64,000 nt of DNA from positions 35,269,732 to 35,333,731 of the forward strand of contig NC_081553.1 of assembly GCF_963082655.1 (NCBI RefSeq). The letters are read 5' to 3'. The stretch comes from Stomoxys calcitrans. Lineage: Eukaryota > Arthropoda > Insecta > Diptera > Muscidae. The notes beneath the pieces were generated by a model. The model saw nothing but the letters and a program-made list of their open reading frames with translations. It searched no databases and was not told the DNA's origin. Below are positions 1 to 11,358 of this stretch, in pieces. The position numbers and the translations under genes are program-made. Position 1 is the first letter of the stretch; each line of letters begins with the position of its first letter.

Positions 1-84
1 TAAACATACAGACAGACAGCCAAGGCAATCATCACTATATAAAATGTATAGGATCTAAGACCGATATTTATCCTTGGAGAAAAT

Positions 85-800
85 ACTGCAGATGTGGTCC
101 CTCGGCTAAACAGGAGAAAAGCAGATTGGGATAAATTCCGGCACAAATTCCGCACGTCTATCCCTTCTACACCACAATAGGAAGTGGCAACAGCGCAGGG
201 TATAGACATAATGGTCAAGCGGACCACGAAGGCCGTGAATGACTCGCTTGTGTCGGCATGTCCTAATGCCAAGCCAATGGGCAAACAGCGACCGCCATGG
301 TGGACCCCAGAACTGGTTGGTCTAAAGAAGGACTACAGAAAACTCTTCAACATGACGAAAGCCAGAAGAGCACCACACTTTTGGCCGAGGATAGTCCACT
401 GGCTCTACAGGAGAATGATTAGACCAATGCTTACTTACACCTCAGTAGTTTGGTGGACTGCTATTGAAAAATAGTGCTACCTAAGGACCATACAACAGGT
501 TCAGTGATTAGACCAATGCTTACTTACACCTCAATAGTTTGGTGGACTGAAAAAAAAAGTGCTACATAAGGACCATACAATAGATTCAGAGAACATCTTA
601 TCTTGGCTTAGGCGAAGCGATGAGGACCAAGCCCACTAGGGCACTGGAGAATATTCTAGATATCCGAACAATTGACATACAGATTAAGAGTGAGGCAGAC
701 ACAGCGGCTATGAGGCAATCGGAGAATGGATTGAGAATGGGAGCAGCTCTTACCATCGCAGCAGGACAAATTTATCGATTGGGAAAATATGGATATTGAA
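85..800 (+). pseudogene. Non-LTR retrotransposon (RNase-H-bearing LINE) remnant, internally deleted
   Basis: The frame at 184-474 joins two parts of a LINE ORF2. The first half (RTTKAVNDSLVSACP..PPWWTPELVGLKKDYRKLF) resembles the linker between endonuclease and reverse transcriptase in R1/LOA/Jockey-type elements. The second half (HWLYRRMIRPMLTYTSVVWW) resembles the region just after the RT. Almost the whole RT is missing between them. From 417 an 89-bp segment is repeated in tandem (417-505 and 506-594), and the frame then decays. The same post-RT segment recurs at 31722, so the two copies belong to one family. The clade is uncertain; a decayed LINE is clear. Confidence 0.72.
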
Positions 801-849
801 TGAAAGCTATTTAGAGTCCAATGCTGATATAAAAATTTATTCCTTGGTG

Positions 850-1412
850 TCTGAGGCGCCTATACCAGGTTATAGACCGATTTGGACCACACTCAACATA
901 GTTCTTGAGGGTAATAACAGAATGCTACGTGCATAAATTCAGTGAACTCGTATGAAAATTGTGGCTTCCAGAAACTCAAAAAGTCAAAGCGGGAAATCGG
1001 TTTATATGAGAGCTATACCAGGTTATAGACTGATTGAAATCGTATTTGGCCCAATAGTTATGAATCATAAGAGAACACTTTGTGCAAAATTTCAGCCAAA
1101 TCGGATAGAAATTGCGGCTTCCATGGGCTCAAGAAATCAAATCGGGAAATCGGTTTATATGGAAGCTATATCCAAATCTGAACCGCTATGGTCCCTTCCC
1201 AATACCCAATGACCTACATCAATATTAAGTATCTGTGCAAAATTTCAAGCTGCCAGCTTTGCGCGTCCAGCCGCTATCGTGATTTCGACAGACGGACGGA
1301 CGGACATGGCTAGATCGAATCAGAATGTAGAGATAATCCAGATCAATATTTCGAGGTGTTACAAACGGAATGACTTGTTAAGTATACCCCTATCCTATGT
1401 TGGTGGGTATAA
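850..1412 (+). mobile_element. Mini-me/DINE-1-like element, monomer type B, head missing
   Basis: About two diverged ~153-bp B monomers (CGGTTTATATG.GAGCTAT, AAATTTCAGCCAAATCGGAT) lead into the typical tail. The tail has a GACAGACGGACGGACGGACATGGCTAGATCGA run at about 1287-1316 and then GTATACCCCTATCCTATGTTGGTGGGTATAA. The tail motif matches the (GTCY)n-containing core described for dipteran mini-me elements. No palindromic head is found on the left. Confidence 0.7.
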
Positions 1413-2611
1413 CAATTGTAAAATGACTGATTTACCAATTTTTCAACATCTTCGCTTTACATAGAAAAGCTAACAGTAAAATAATCACACAAACTAATTT
1501 AAATATCATCCCCCAGCGAATTTAAATTCTACGGACATGCAAAAACAAAATATATGTTCCATCATTAAAATGCTGTTCTCTTTAATGTTGAACATAAACT
1601 TTTGCCGATTAAGAGTTTGAGTAATTTTTTAGGGATTTATGTCAAAATGACAAATATGCCCATTGGTGGTAGACATTTTAAATTATATTATGTTAATTAT
1701 GCTTTTTTTTTTGTTTCATATTGCCTAAAGCCTAAAACAGGCGAAATGATGAAACTTTTCCCTGTGTATTCATGAAATACTAAAACACGCACACACACAC
1801 ACACTCAAAATACAATGTTGTGTTTTACAGACCCAAAAGTGGATTCCAACTCATGTCTCAGCGACAGTGTTAGTATTTAACATAATTATGCTAGACTTGT
1901 GTGTGTGTGTGTCTTCTCCGTTTTCATTTCATTCGCAATAACCATCATTAATGGTCATCTGTCATATACCTGAAAAGACCAGATTCATTTTTGGGAAACC
2001 CTCAGCGCCCCCTGTTAACGGTAGTGAACCGAACAAAATACACCTAAGAGACCATAGGCCAACAATTTATTTTGTCCCATGTATTGTGTTGCGTTGCTTT
2101 ATGTTGTCGGAGAAACTACCGAACAAAATAACCATGAAATTTCCTAAATAACCCATAATAAATTTTGTGGTCTATTTCTTTTGCCTTCAACCAAAATGGA
2201 ATATAATCTGTTTTTTTCTTTTGTACATTCTCCCTTGCATGCAGTCTATGGACGCTTTAAAGTGAAAATTTTTCCTTTTTAGTTGAAAGCGAAAAAAATG
2301 TCTTCTGGAAATTGTCATAAATTATGCATATTAGCCAATTTATTAAGGTTGACATGTTTACGCTCTATGAACAAAATAAATAGCCACATTTGCCTCACAC
2401 AAACACAACCACAAAACGAAGGAAACTGGGAAACTGGCGGGACATTGATGACGGTCGTCTGTTGATATTTATGTATGAGATTTTTTAGTGTGCATGTGTG
2501 TGTGTGTGTGTGTGAGTTGTTGCAGAGGTCTTTTATTTGTTTGCTGGTGTTGGTAAGTGAGTGAGAATAAATATGTTAAGGTTTCTTGAACCCATCAAGA
2601 ATACCATAAAA
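1413..2611. other. AT-rich sequence without recognisable gene
   Basis: The stretch is AT-rich with several (CA)n/(TG)n tracts: near 1788-1805, 1898-1912 and the longest at 2495-2514. Short open frames here show no recognisable domain. Confidence 0.6.
2495..2514. repeat. (TG)n microsatellite
   Basis: About ten uninterrupted TG units. Confidence 0.9.
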
Positions 2612-2819
2612 GAAGACAAGTAAAGGCGTACTAAGTTGGGTAGGCCCGGACTACGGATACCCAAAAGGTCGAATATGCTTATAGAACCAATACTTCAAAT
2701 CTGGTGAAAAATCCCCATTCATGAATCCGCTATATCGAAATATAGCTGAAAGCAGCCATATGATAATTTGTTCCGATCTGGACTATACTAGCACGAGCTG
2801 TCCAGCTGTCCTACACCAT
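2612..2819 (+). mobile_element. Truncated head of a mini-me/DINE-1-like element
   Basis: It starts ACAAGTAAAGGCGTACTAAGTTGGGTAGGCCCGGACTACGGATACCCA, a decayed form of the palindromic head seen intact at 5825 and 21215. It breaks off where the next element starts at 2820. Confidence 0.6.
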
Positions 2820-4476
2820 AACAAGTAAAAAGGCACTAAGTTTGGCTGGGCCGAACTTTTGTTACCCACCACCTCGGGTGAATATCTAAACCCTCTTTCC
2901 CCACAATCCGATGAAAATTGGATAACTTATGCATCCAAATTCGGCACGGACATTGAATGGTCTTATAAAAATAAGTCACTGTTGAATTTTGTATTTCAAA
3001 TTTCAACAAAATCGGGTAATAAATAAAGCTTTTATGAGCTATATGACAGCTGTATCAAAATACAGTCCGATCTGTACGATATTTGGGTCGGATGGCGGGT
3101 GGCCTTCAGATACTCACTGTTTCAAATTTCAGGGAAGTCGGATAAAAAATAAAATTTTATGGGCTTCAGACCCTTTATCGGCAGATCGCTATGTATGGGA
3201 GCAATATTTAAATATTGTCCGATACAAACCATATTCGGGACGGACGTTGGGAGAACTAAAACTACCCACTGTTTAAAATTTCAACGAAATCGGGTAATAA
3301 ATAGAGCCTTATGGCCTTCAGACCCTTTATCGGCAGATCGGTCTATGTGGCAGCTATATCTAAATATAGTCCGATCTTTACCATATTTAGGCCCTATGTT
3401 GGGAGGCGTAAAACTACTCAATGTCTCACATTTCAGCGAAATCGGTTAAAAAATAAAGCTTGTATGGTCTTTAGACCCTTTATCTGGAGATCGGTCTCTA
3501 TGGCAGCTAACCTAAATATATTCCGATTTGATCCATACTTATGTCAGATATCAGGAGGCTGAAGATAACCCTCTGTTTCAAATTTCAGCGAAATCGGGTT
3601 ATAAATAAAGCTTTTACGGGGTTTCAGACCCTTTATCGGCAGATCGGTTTATATGACAGCTATATCTAAATACAGTCCGATCTAAAGCATATTTCGATTC
3701 TATGTTAGGAGGCATAAAACTACTTGCTGTTTCAAATTTCAGCGAAATCGGATGAAAAATAAAGCATTTTTAGGCGTTAGACACTTAATCGGGAGATCGG
3801 TCTATATGGCAGCTATATCTAAATATAGTCCGATCTGAACCACATTAGGGTCCTATGTTAGGAGGCGTAAAACTACTCAATGTCTCAAATTTCAGCGAAA
3901 TCGGTAAAAAAAATAAAACTTTTATGGGCTTCAGAACCTTCAACGGCAGATCGGTCTATAAGACAGCTATATCTAAATGTAGTCCGATCTGAAGCATATG
4001 TTAGGAGGCGTAAAACTACATACTGTTTCAAATTTCAGCGAAATCGGTTAAAAAACAAAGCTTTTATGGCCTTCAGACCCTTTTTTCGGGAGATCGGTCT
4101 ATATGGTAGCTATATCTAAATATAGTCCTATGTAAACCATATTAGGGTCAGTTGTTGGGAAACCTTAAACTACCTACTGTTTCAAATTTCAGAAAAATCG
4201 GATAAAGGTTTTATGGGCATTAGACCCTTTATCGGAAAATCAGTCTATATAGCAGCTATGTCCAAAGATGGTCCGATTTGGCCCGTTCAAGAACTTAACC
4301 AGCATGCATCAAAAAGACGAATCTATGCCAAATTTCAGCTCATCATTAAATCGTCTTAGGATTTACGACGATCCGAAATATATATACTTTGTAGGGTCGG
4401 AAATTGATATTTCGATGTGTTGCAAACGGAATGACTAAATGAATATACCCCTATCCTACGGTGGTGGGTATAAAAA
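2820..4476 (+). mobile_element. Mini-me/DINE-1-like element, monomer type C, near complete
   Basis: The head AACAAGTAAAAAGGCACTAAG with the CCGAAC arm and TTACCCACCACC lies at 2820-2880. The tail TACCCCTATCCTACGGTGGTGGGTATAAAAA ends at 4476. Between them are about eight C monomers spaced 152-154 bp; the CCCTTTATCGG block starts at 3171, 3323, 3476 and 3629. C monomers are marked by GTCCGATCTGAACCATATT.GGG and AGGAGGCGTAAAACTAC. The tail lacks a clear GAC run but keeps GATTTACGACGATC and ATATATATACTTTGTAGGGTCGG. Overlapping open frames of 80-95 codons are array artefacts. Confidence 0.8.
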
Positions 4477-4479
4477 GGA

Positions 4480-4690
4480 AAATTGGTCTAAATGGTAGCT
4501 ATATCCAAATAAAGTCCGATCATATTCAAAATTACGATGTTTACAGGTCAAATTCAACTCATTGTAACAAAATGCATCGAAATCGGATAATAAATGTACC
4601 TATTGTGGCTCCTAGATCTCAAGTCAGAATATCGGTATATATTACAGCTATATCCAAATATGGACCAATCTGAATCATATAGGCCACGGA
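4480..4690 (+). repeat. Partial 153-bp-type monomers
   Basis: One to one and a half decayed monomers (GGTAGCTATATCCAAATAAAGTCCGATC, then ATCGGTATATATTACAGCTATATCC) lie directly after the preceding tail and run into E-type sequence. Confidence 0.6.
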
Positions 4691-5019
4691 TGTCCGCCCC
4701 GATCCCAAAAATAGGTTTATTGGAAGATAATGACAAAATGGGAATCAAATGAAAGGTATTCGGGAGTAGATTACGAATATGGTCCGGAAGGAACAATAGG
4801 CTATATAAATTTTTGATATCGCAAAGGGGGCGGACCCTCCCCCTTACCCCAAAAGTACCATCCAAAACTAAAAGTAGACCGATTGCGACAATATAGGACA
4901 TAAATGAAAGGTAATCAAGAGTAGAGTACAAATTCCATATTAAAAATTGAGTCCAAATTATTGGGGGGACCGCCCCGACCCCAAAAACCCTCCAAATTGG
5001 TTTATTGGACTATAATGAG
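4691..5019. repeat. Type E (~130-bp monomer) repeat, left part
   Basis: The segment GGAATCAAATGAAAGGTATTCGGGAGTAGATTACGAATATG recurs at about 4740 and 4890. This is the E monomer core, here in the same orientation as 62442-63310. It is interrupted by the SINE that follows and resumes at 5350. Confidence 0.6.
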
Positions 5020-5280
5020 CGGTGGTTTTCCCCTCCTAATGCTGGCAACATTTGTGACTATGTATTTTTGTATTTTATTTTTGTACTATGCCATGTAAAA
5101 CTTCTCTCCAAAGAGGTATCGCACTTCGGCACGCCGTTCGGACTCGGCTAAAAAAAGGAGGCTCCTTATCATTGAGCTTAAATTTGAATCGGAGTGAACT
5201 CAATGATATGTGAGAAGTTTGCCCCTGTTCCTTAGTGGAATGTTCATGGGCACAATTTGCATTGCATTTGCATTTGAAAA
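5020..5280 (+). mobile_element. SINE copy 1, without tRNA-like head
   Basis: It carries the body of the SINE seen complete at 30503: CCCCTCCTAATGCTGGCAACATTTGTGA, GTACTATGCCATGTAAAACTTCTC, CCGTTCGGACTCGGCT and CCTTATCATTGAGCTTAAA. The A and B boxes are missing. The copy sits inside E-type repeat sequence, so it is either a 5'-truncated insertion or a partly deleted one. Confidence 0.72.
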
Positions 5281-5349
5281 CGAGCGTGGTATAAAACTTG
5301 GGTTCAAGTACCCAACGGGTAGCCCAAGCCCGAATACTGCTCCAAATAG

Positions 5350-5640
5350 ACATAATGCACGTATATATCAATAGGAGTAGACTACGAATATGACATGAAA
5401 AACTAGGTCCAAGTAATTGAGAGTCGCCTCATACCCGATAAGCTCCCCAAATGGGAATACTACTCAACCATAGGTTGATGAGACTCAAATGTCAGGCATT
5501 TGAGAGCAGATTACGAATATGACTTTGTGTCCAAGAACCTAGGTGGTGTTTTACCTCCTAAAATCGCCTCCAATAGGTTATTTGACCTATCAAAACAATG
5601 GGGAATTAAGTGATAGATTTTTTTGAGTAGGGTGCGTCAT
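5350..5640. repeat. Type E repeat, right part
   Basis: AGGAGTAGACTACGAATATGACATGAAAA and GAGAGCAGATTACGAATATGAC repeat about 130 bp apart and match the E sequence on the other side of SINE copy 1. The remaining bases to 5824 show nothing recognisable. Confidence 0.55.
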
Positions 5641-5824
5641 TCATAGCCGCGAAAATATAACATTCAGCGATAGACGAGACTAAACAACGTGTTGCTGGGC
5701 AATACTATTTTGTTCAAGAGTTTTACATGGTAAGAACTATCGCCACCGCACCAAATATAAAGACTAGCAAATTCGATTTTTACCACAGAAAATCGTTTAA
5801 TATGGCAATTTAATATGATTTAAA

Positions 5825-6770
5825 AACAAGTAAAAAGGAGTTAAGTTCGGCCGGGCCGAACTTTGGATATCCACCACCTCGGGTATATATGTAAACCACC
5901 TTTCATCAAAATTCGGTGAAAATTTTATACCTTATGTCCCATGGCAGTTATATAGAAATATGTTCCGATTTGGACCAAATGCTAATAAGTACAGCTCATT
6001 CAATTTTACAGAACAAAATAGTGATCTTTTAAGTAGCTATAACTAAAACTAAACCGATCTGAACCATATACGACACGGATGTCGAAAAACCGAACATAAG
6101 TCACTGTGTAAAATTTCAGTGAAATCGGATTATAAATGCGCCTATAATGGGGCCAATACTTTAAATCGAGATATCAGTCTATATGGCAGCTATATCTAAA
6201 TCTGAACCGATCAGGGCCAAATTAAAGAAACATGTCAAAGGGCCTAAGACAACTCGCTTTCCCATATTTCAGCAAAATCGGATAATAAATGTGGCTTTTA
6301 TGGGCCAAATCGGAGGATCGGTCTATATGGCAGCTGTATCCAAATCTGGACCGATCTGAGCCAAATTAACGAAGGAAGTCGAAGGGCCTAACACAACTCA
6401 TTGTCCTAAATTTCAGCTAAATCGGATAATAAATGTGGCTTTTATGGGCCTATGATCCTAAATCGGCGGATCGGTCTATATGGGGGCTATATCAAGATAT
6501 AATCCGATATAGCCCATCTTCGACCGTAACGTGATCAGGGACAAAAAATGAATCTGTGCAAAGTGTCAGCTCAATATCTCTATTTTTAAAGATTGTAGAG
6601 TGATTTCAACAGACAGACGGACGGATGGACGGAAACGGCTAGATCGTCCTAGATTTTTACGCTGATCAAGAATATATATTCTTTATAGGGTCGGAAATTG
6701 ATATTTCGATGTGTTACAATCGGAATGACAAAATGAATATACCCCCATACTTCGGTGCTGGGTATAAAAA
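5825..6770 (+). mobile_element. Mini-me/DINE-1-like element, type A, complete
   Basis: The perfect head palindrome GTTCGGCCGGGCCGAAC follows AACAAGTAAAAAGGAGTTAA. The array has about three type A monomers (GATCGGTCTATATGGCAGCTATATC, CCTAA.ACAACTC, ATAAATGTGGCTTTTATGGGCC). The tail has GACAGACGGACGGATGGACGG, GGCTAGATCG, ATATATATTCTTTATAGGGTCGG and the end CGGTGCTGGGTATAAAAA. At ~946 bp it is the shortest complete copy here and a good reference for the family. DINE-1/INE-1 elements are regarded as Helitron/Helentron-derived; assigning this fly family to them rests on the tail motif and the hairpin near one end. Confidence 0.82.
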
Positions 6771-6825
6771 AGGTTGCGGATATAAATCCGCCCGATGCCA
6801 CTGTGGACATACGCCTAAACCAATA

Positions 6826-6985
6826 ATCGGGTTGTTATGAGCTTTAAAAACTTAAAAGTGACCTCGAAGAAGATCATTTTAAGTTAGGGATTCCCTGCTA
6901 CTTACAAAATCCTTAATTGTTTTTCAATGCCACACCCCTAAGTTTGGTTCATTCTTACATTGTGTCCTCTCCTAAGTGCCGGGTC
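6826..6985 (-). pseudogene. 3' end of the RNase-H-bearing LINE, minus-strand fragment
   Basis: Read on the minus strand it matches the LINE end at about 33215-33360: CGGCACTTAGG, AACTTAGGGG.GTGG.ATTGAAAA, AAGGATTTTGTAAGTA and CCTAACTTAAAAT. It is joined head to head with the next fragment. Confidence 0.7.
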
Positions 6986-7085
6986 TGACACAATACCACA
7001 TATGAACCATCTTAGGGGCATGGTATGGAAAACAATTTAGGATTTTGTAAGTTGCACGATATTCCTAACATAGATTAAGCCGTTT
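6986..7085 (+). pseudogene. 3' end of the same LINE, plus-strand fragment
   Basis: ATGAACCATCTTAGGGGCATGGTATGGAAAACAATTTAGGATTTTGTAAG matches the LINE end in plus orientation, making a long palindrome with the preceding fragment (outer arms to about 6901 and 7051). Confidence 0.68.
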
Positions 7086-7954
7086 AATTTTGATCCATTC
7101 TTCAATATTCCAACGAAAATGGAATCCTTAAGCTTCAATTTGACAGAAAATACTGTTTTTCTTTCAATATCAAGCCCTTTAAATAACAACTTTGAGCTCA
7201 CGTGTACTAGAAGAATTCAAAAATCAAAAGAAAATGTGATCTCTCTGTAACAAAAGAATATTTGCACTCTATTATCAAAATTTATTAGCCTTTAAGAATC
7301 ACAATCACTGCCAAAGCGCCAATTTTAAAATCTTAAATTTTCTCTTTCCCATTGCAGTACAAAGAAGAAAAAACAAACTTTAACAATAAACCATCATTAC
7401 AATGAACCATAATTTACACCTCTACTCTCACTTTCCTTTTCCTTGGTACATTGTGAATCTGTCAAATGTAGCGCAAAAGCCCTAAAATAAAAAAAGAGTC
7501 AATCCCCGCGCGTCATGTCAGTAGGCGTCTGTAGAATTTTCAAGTAAAAATATGCAAATTGCCTTCATAAATAGAATGCGAGGCAGTACTAGCATGGCGG
7601 CAGCAGTAGCGGCAGCGACAAAACATTGAAGATAATAAAGATAACAAACGGTGGCAAACGAGAAGGCGACAACCTGACAAATGTGTCTAAATATAAAAAA
7701 AAAAAATTCTAAATTTAATTTCTTGCGTTGAAACATGTAAAAGCAACAAGGATCAGGCACAATTGAGAAGCCAGGGAAAAGGGAAGCACACAAAAAAAGG
7801 GCTGTGTGTGTGGTGCGGGAGCGGCAGAGATTGGGGGTAGTAACTGTGCGGTGAAAATCATAATTGTTGACTTTTAAATTATGTTCACATTTTATTTGTG
7901 CCACAGTGAAATTTTTGCGGTAATGCTTGTGCTAGAGGGAAAGAGATAGAGACA

Positions 7955-7975
7955 GAGAGAGAGAGAGAGAGAGAG
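7955..7975. repeat. (GA)n microsatellite
   Basis: About ten GA units. Confidence 0.9.
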
Positions 7976-8090
7976 TGAAAGAGCTATGAGCTATAATCTC
8001 TCCGATACAGACACATTGAATTTGTTCGTTCACTTATTCCCTTACCTGTGTATGCAAGGCATAGAAGCGAAATAGCGACACTCAACACTG

Positions 8091-8220
8091 AACACACACA
8101 CACACACACAAAGACATGTCAATGTAATAGCAGTTGGGGGGAAATACTACAACCCAACCTGACTGACTCACTTAAACACACTTCCATATACACCACACGC
8201 ACACACACACACACACGCAC
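8091..8220. repeat. Two (AC)n microsatellites
   Basis: AC runs lie at 8091-8111 and 8199-8220, separated by unique sequence. Confidence 0.88.
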
Positions 8221-8648
8221 AGCACTCACAAATTCATTCATTCGTTAATGGCTTAAAAGCTTTTTTCGGTTCATATCACTCAGAGTGAATTATAATAACT
8301 TTTTCACAAGCTTGAGAAATTTTGTACACAGTTTTTGTGCGGTTGACAGTGTGTGATGGTGCCATAAGTGAAAGTAACAGTAGTTTATGGTTAAAAATTT
8401 GCCATCATTCCTTGTAGGGGAAAAACTTAGACAAAAGAAGATTTATGCAGCAATGCGAATGAAAGGAAAATGAATGGCCTGAAAAAAAAAGTTTGAATAT
8501 GAAAACATCTGATAATTCGAATATAAGATTGAGCGAATCTAAGAAGTTATAGAGATGCACAGTGGTTCAAAAAGCAAAAAAAAAAAATTTTAAAATACAA
8601 AAATATTTAACATTTAATTATTCAGATTCAACGATGATGAAAAATTAT

Positions 8649-9606
8649 AACAAGTAAAAGCGTATCAAGTTCGGCCGGGCGGAATCTTGGGAACCCACCA
8701 CCATGGATTCTGCCAAAAATGTATACAAATCCAATTTATTTGAAGGACAAAATTTTATTTTACATACCAAACTTCTGTCAAACCAGCAAAACTTGAAGCT
8801 TCTAGGAACCCAACATGTATGATCGAGAGACCGGTTTATATGGTAGCTATATCAGACTATGAACTGATTTGGACCATATTTGGCACATTTGTTGGAAGTC
8901 GTAAAAGAACACCCAATGCAAAATTTCAGCCAAATGGAAAAAAATTTGGGGGTTTCTAAGGACTCAAAAAGTCAAATCGGGAGATCGGTTTATATGGGAG
9001 CTATATCAAATTAAAGACCGATTTGATCGTAACTTGACACAGATGTTGGAAGTCGTAACAGAACACATCATGCTCTATTTCAGCCAAAACGGACAAAAAA
9101 TTCGACTTGTAAGGGCTCAAGAAATCACATCGGAAGATGAATTTACATGAGAGCTATATCAGGTTATAGAACTGTGCCGAACGAATCGTATTCGGCACAG
9201 TTAATGGAAGTCATAACAAGGCACTACAAGCAAAATTTCAGCTAAAAAGACAAAAATTGCGGCTTGTAAGGGCTCAAGAAGACAAATGGGGAGATCGATT
9301 TATATGGGAGCTATATCAGGTTATAGACCGATTTGAACCGTACTTGGCACAGTTGGTGAGAGTTCTAGTAGAACACGGCATGCAAAATTTCAGCCAAATC
9401 GGACATTGTCTGCCCAAAATTGTAAGCGGCGAGATTTACGCGTTCGACCGCCATCGAAGGGACGGATGGACTGACATGGCTAGATCGATTCAGAACGTCG
9501 AGACGATCAAGAACATATATTTTATGGGGTCTTAGACAAATATTTCGAGGTGTTACAAACGGACCAGATTAAGATACCCCCATCCTATGGTGGTGGATAT
9601 AAAAAT
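8649..9606 (+). mobile_element. Mini-me/DINE-1-like element, type B, complete
   Basis: The head AACAAGTAAAAGCGTATCAAGTTCGGCCGGGCGGAA has a slightly imperfect palindrome and is followed by ACCCACCACCATGGATTC. Four B monomers follow (GAGATCGGTTTATATGGGAGCTATATC, TTGGAAGTCGTAA.AGAACAC, AAATTTCAGCCAAA). The tail has GGACGGATGGACTGACATGGCTAGATCGA and ends CCCCCATCCTATGGTGGTGGATATAAAAA. Confidence 0.8.
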
Positions 9607-9633
9607 AGAGTTCGAATTTTGATGTAAAATGGA

Positions 9634-10985
9634 ATTTTTATACCCACCACCGAAGGATGGGTGTATATTCATTTTGTTATTACGTTTGCAATATATCGGA
9701 AAAATCCATTTCCGACCCTATAAAGTATATATATTCTTGATCAGCGTAAAAATCTAAGACGATCTTGACATGTCCGCCCGTCTGTCTATTGAAATCACGC
9801 TTCAGCTTTTAAAAATAGAGATATTGAGCAGAGACTTTGCACAGATTCTTTTCTTATCCATAATCAGGTTCTCTTCGAAGATCGGCTATATAGGACTACA
9901 TCTTGATAAAGCCCCCCATATAGACCGATTCGCCGATTTAGGGTCTTAGACCCATAAAAGCCACATTTACAATCCGATTTTGCTGAAAATCGGAACAGTG
10001 AGTTGTGTTAGGCCCTTCGACATCCTTTTGAAATTTGGCCTAGATCGGACTATATTTGGATATAGCTGCCATATAGACTTATCCACCGATTTAAGGTCTT
10101 GCGCCCATCAAAGACTCATTTATTGTCCGATTTTGCAAAAATTTGGGACAGTGAGTTGTGTTAGACTCCTTGACATCCTTCTCCGATTTGGCCCAGATCG
10201 GTTCAGATTTGGATATAGCTGCCATATAAACCGATCTCTCGATTTAAGGTTTTCAGCCCATAAAAGGTTCATTTATTGTCTGATGTCGTCGAAATTTGGG
10301 ATAGTGAGTTGTGTTAGACCGTTTGACATTCTTCTTCAAGTGGGCTCACAACGTTCCAGATTTGGATATAGCTTTCATATAAACCGATCTCTCGATTTAA
10401 GGTTTTGGGACCTAACAGGCGCTTTTTTCCGATTTCGGAGACATTTGGGACATTGAGTTGTGTTAGGTCCATCGACATCCTTCTTCAATTTGGCCTACAT
10501 CGGTCCAGATTTGGATATAGATGTCATATAGACCGAACTCTCGATTTAAGGTTTTGTGTCAGATAAAAGGCGTACTAATTGTCCGATGTCGCTGAAATTA
10601 GGGACAGTAAGTTTTGTTGGGCCCTTCGACATTCTTCTTCAATTGGGGTCACATCGGTCCAGATTTGAATATAGCTGCCATGTAGACCCATCTCTCGATT
10701 TAAGGTTTTGGGGGCAAAAAAGGCGAATTAATTTTACAATTTCACCGAAATTAGGGGCAGTTAGTTGTGTTAGGCTCTTTGACATTTTTCTGCAACTTGG
10801 CCCATAACAGTACAGATTTGGACATAGCTGCCATATAGATCCAGATCTCGATTTAAAGTCTTGGCCCCATATAAGGCGCATTTATAATCCAATTTCACTG
10901 AAATATGACACAGTGACTTAAGTTAGGCTTTTCGACATCAGTATTGCATATGGTTCAGATAGGTATATTTTTAGATATTTTATTA
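9634..10985 (-). mobile_element. Mini-me/DINE-1-like element, type A, minus orientation, head missing
   Basis: It begins with the inverted tail TTTTTATACCCACCACCGAAGGATGGGTGTATATTC, then CATGTCCGCCCGTCTGTCTATTG. About eight inverted A monomers follow (GGATATAGCTGCCATATA.ACCGATCTCTCGATTTAAGG). The array fades near 10985 without a palindromic head. Frames at 9980-10456 and 10556-10807 are in-phase read-through of the monomer. Confidence 0.78.
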
Positions 10986-11353
10986 TACACCATGTTTATA
11001 AATATATTTAAGATTCTGCTCCCAAGACTTAATGAGAAGTTTATTATCATAATATTTCATGTTTTTAACACAAATGATATTTTCTTTATTGAATTTCAAA
11101 ACCATTACCGTCATAATTTTACATTCGGATACTGTAAATCCCACATTGCTTTCAAAACCACCACATATGAAATCTGTGCCCTTATGGTAACAATGCTGAT
11201 ATCAATAGTGATGGCACTATACCATGTTGGGAAAACGAGCAGAGCTCTGCTGGTGATTGGTTGAAATTTGGTAAATCATGCCACATATCTTTTGTAAATT
11301 TTAACCAAAATATACTGAGTATGAGATTGCGCTTGTGTGAGTGAGCGTAAACG
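10986..11353. other. Short unique stretch before the BEL/Pao element
   Basis: The 106-codon frame at 10944-11264 begins in repeat sequence and has no recognisable domain. The last bases (ATGAT, 11354-11358) are one copy of the BEL/Pao target duplication. Confidence 0.5.
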
Positions 11354-11358
11354 ATGAT
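11354..11358. other. Target-site duplication, left copy (ATGAT)
   Basis: It matches ATGAT at 19914-19918 exactly. Five base pairs is the usual length for BEL/Pao integration. Confidence 0.92.

Larger units (their letters stand above)
7086..8648. other. AT-rich sequence without recognisable gene
   Basis: The longest frame (128 codons, minus strand, 7518-7904) has no recognisable domain and biased composition, so I do not call it a gene. A (GA)n tract and two (AC)n tracts lie within. Confidence 0.55.

Noticed and set aside
2820..4476. Regular repeats as a CRISPR array
   Set aside because: Units are ~153 bp and continuous, without short repeats and unique spacers, and the sequence is clearly eukaryotic.
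7518..7904. 128-codon minus-strand frame as a possible host gene
   Set aside because: Low-complexity, F/C-rich translation, no recognisable domain, and it overlaps poly(A) and AT-rich sequence.
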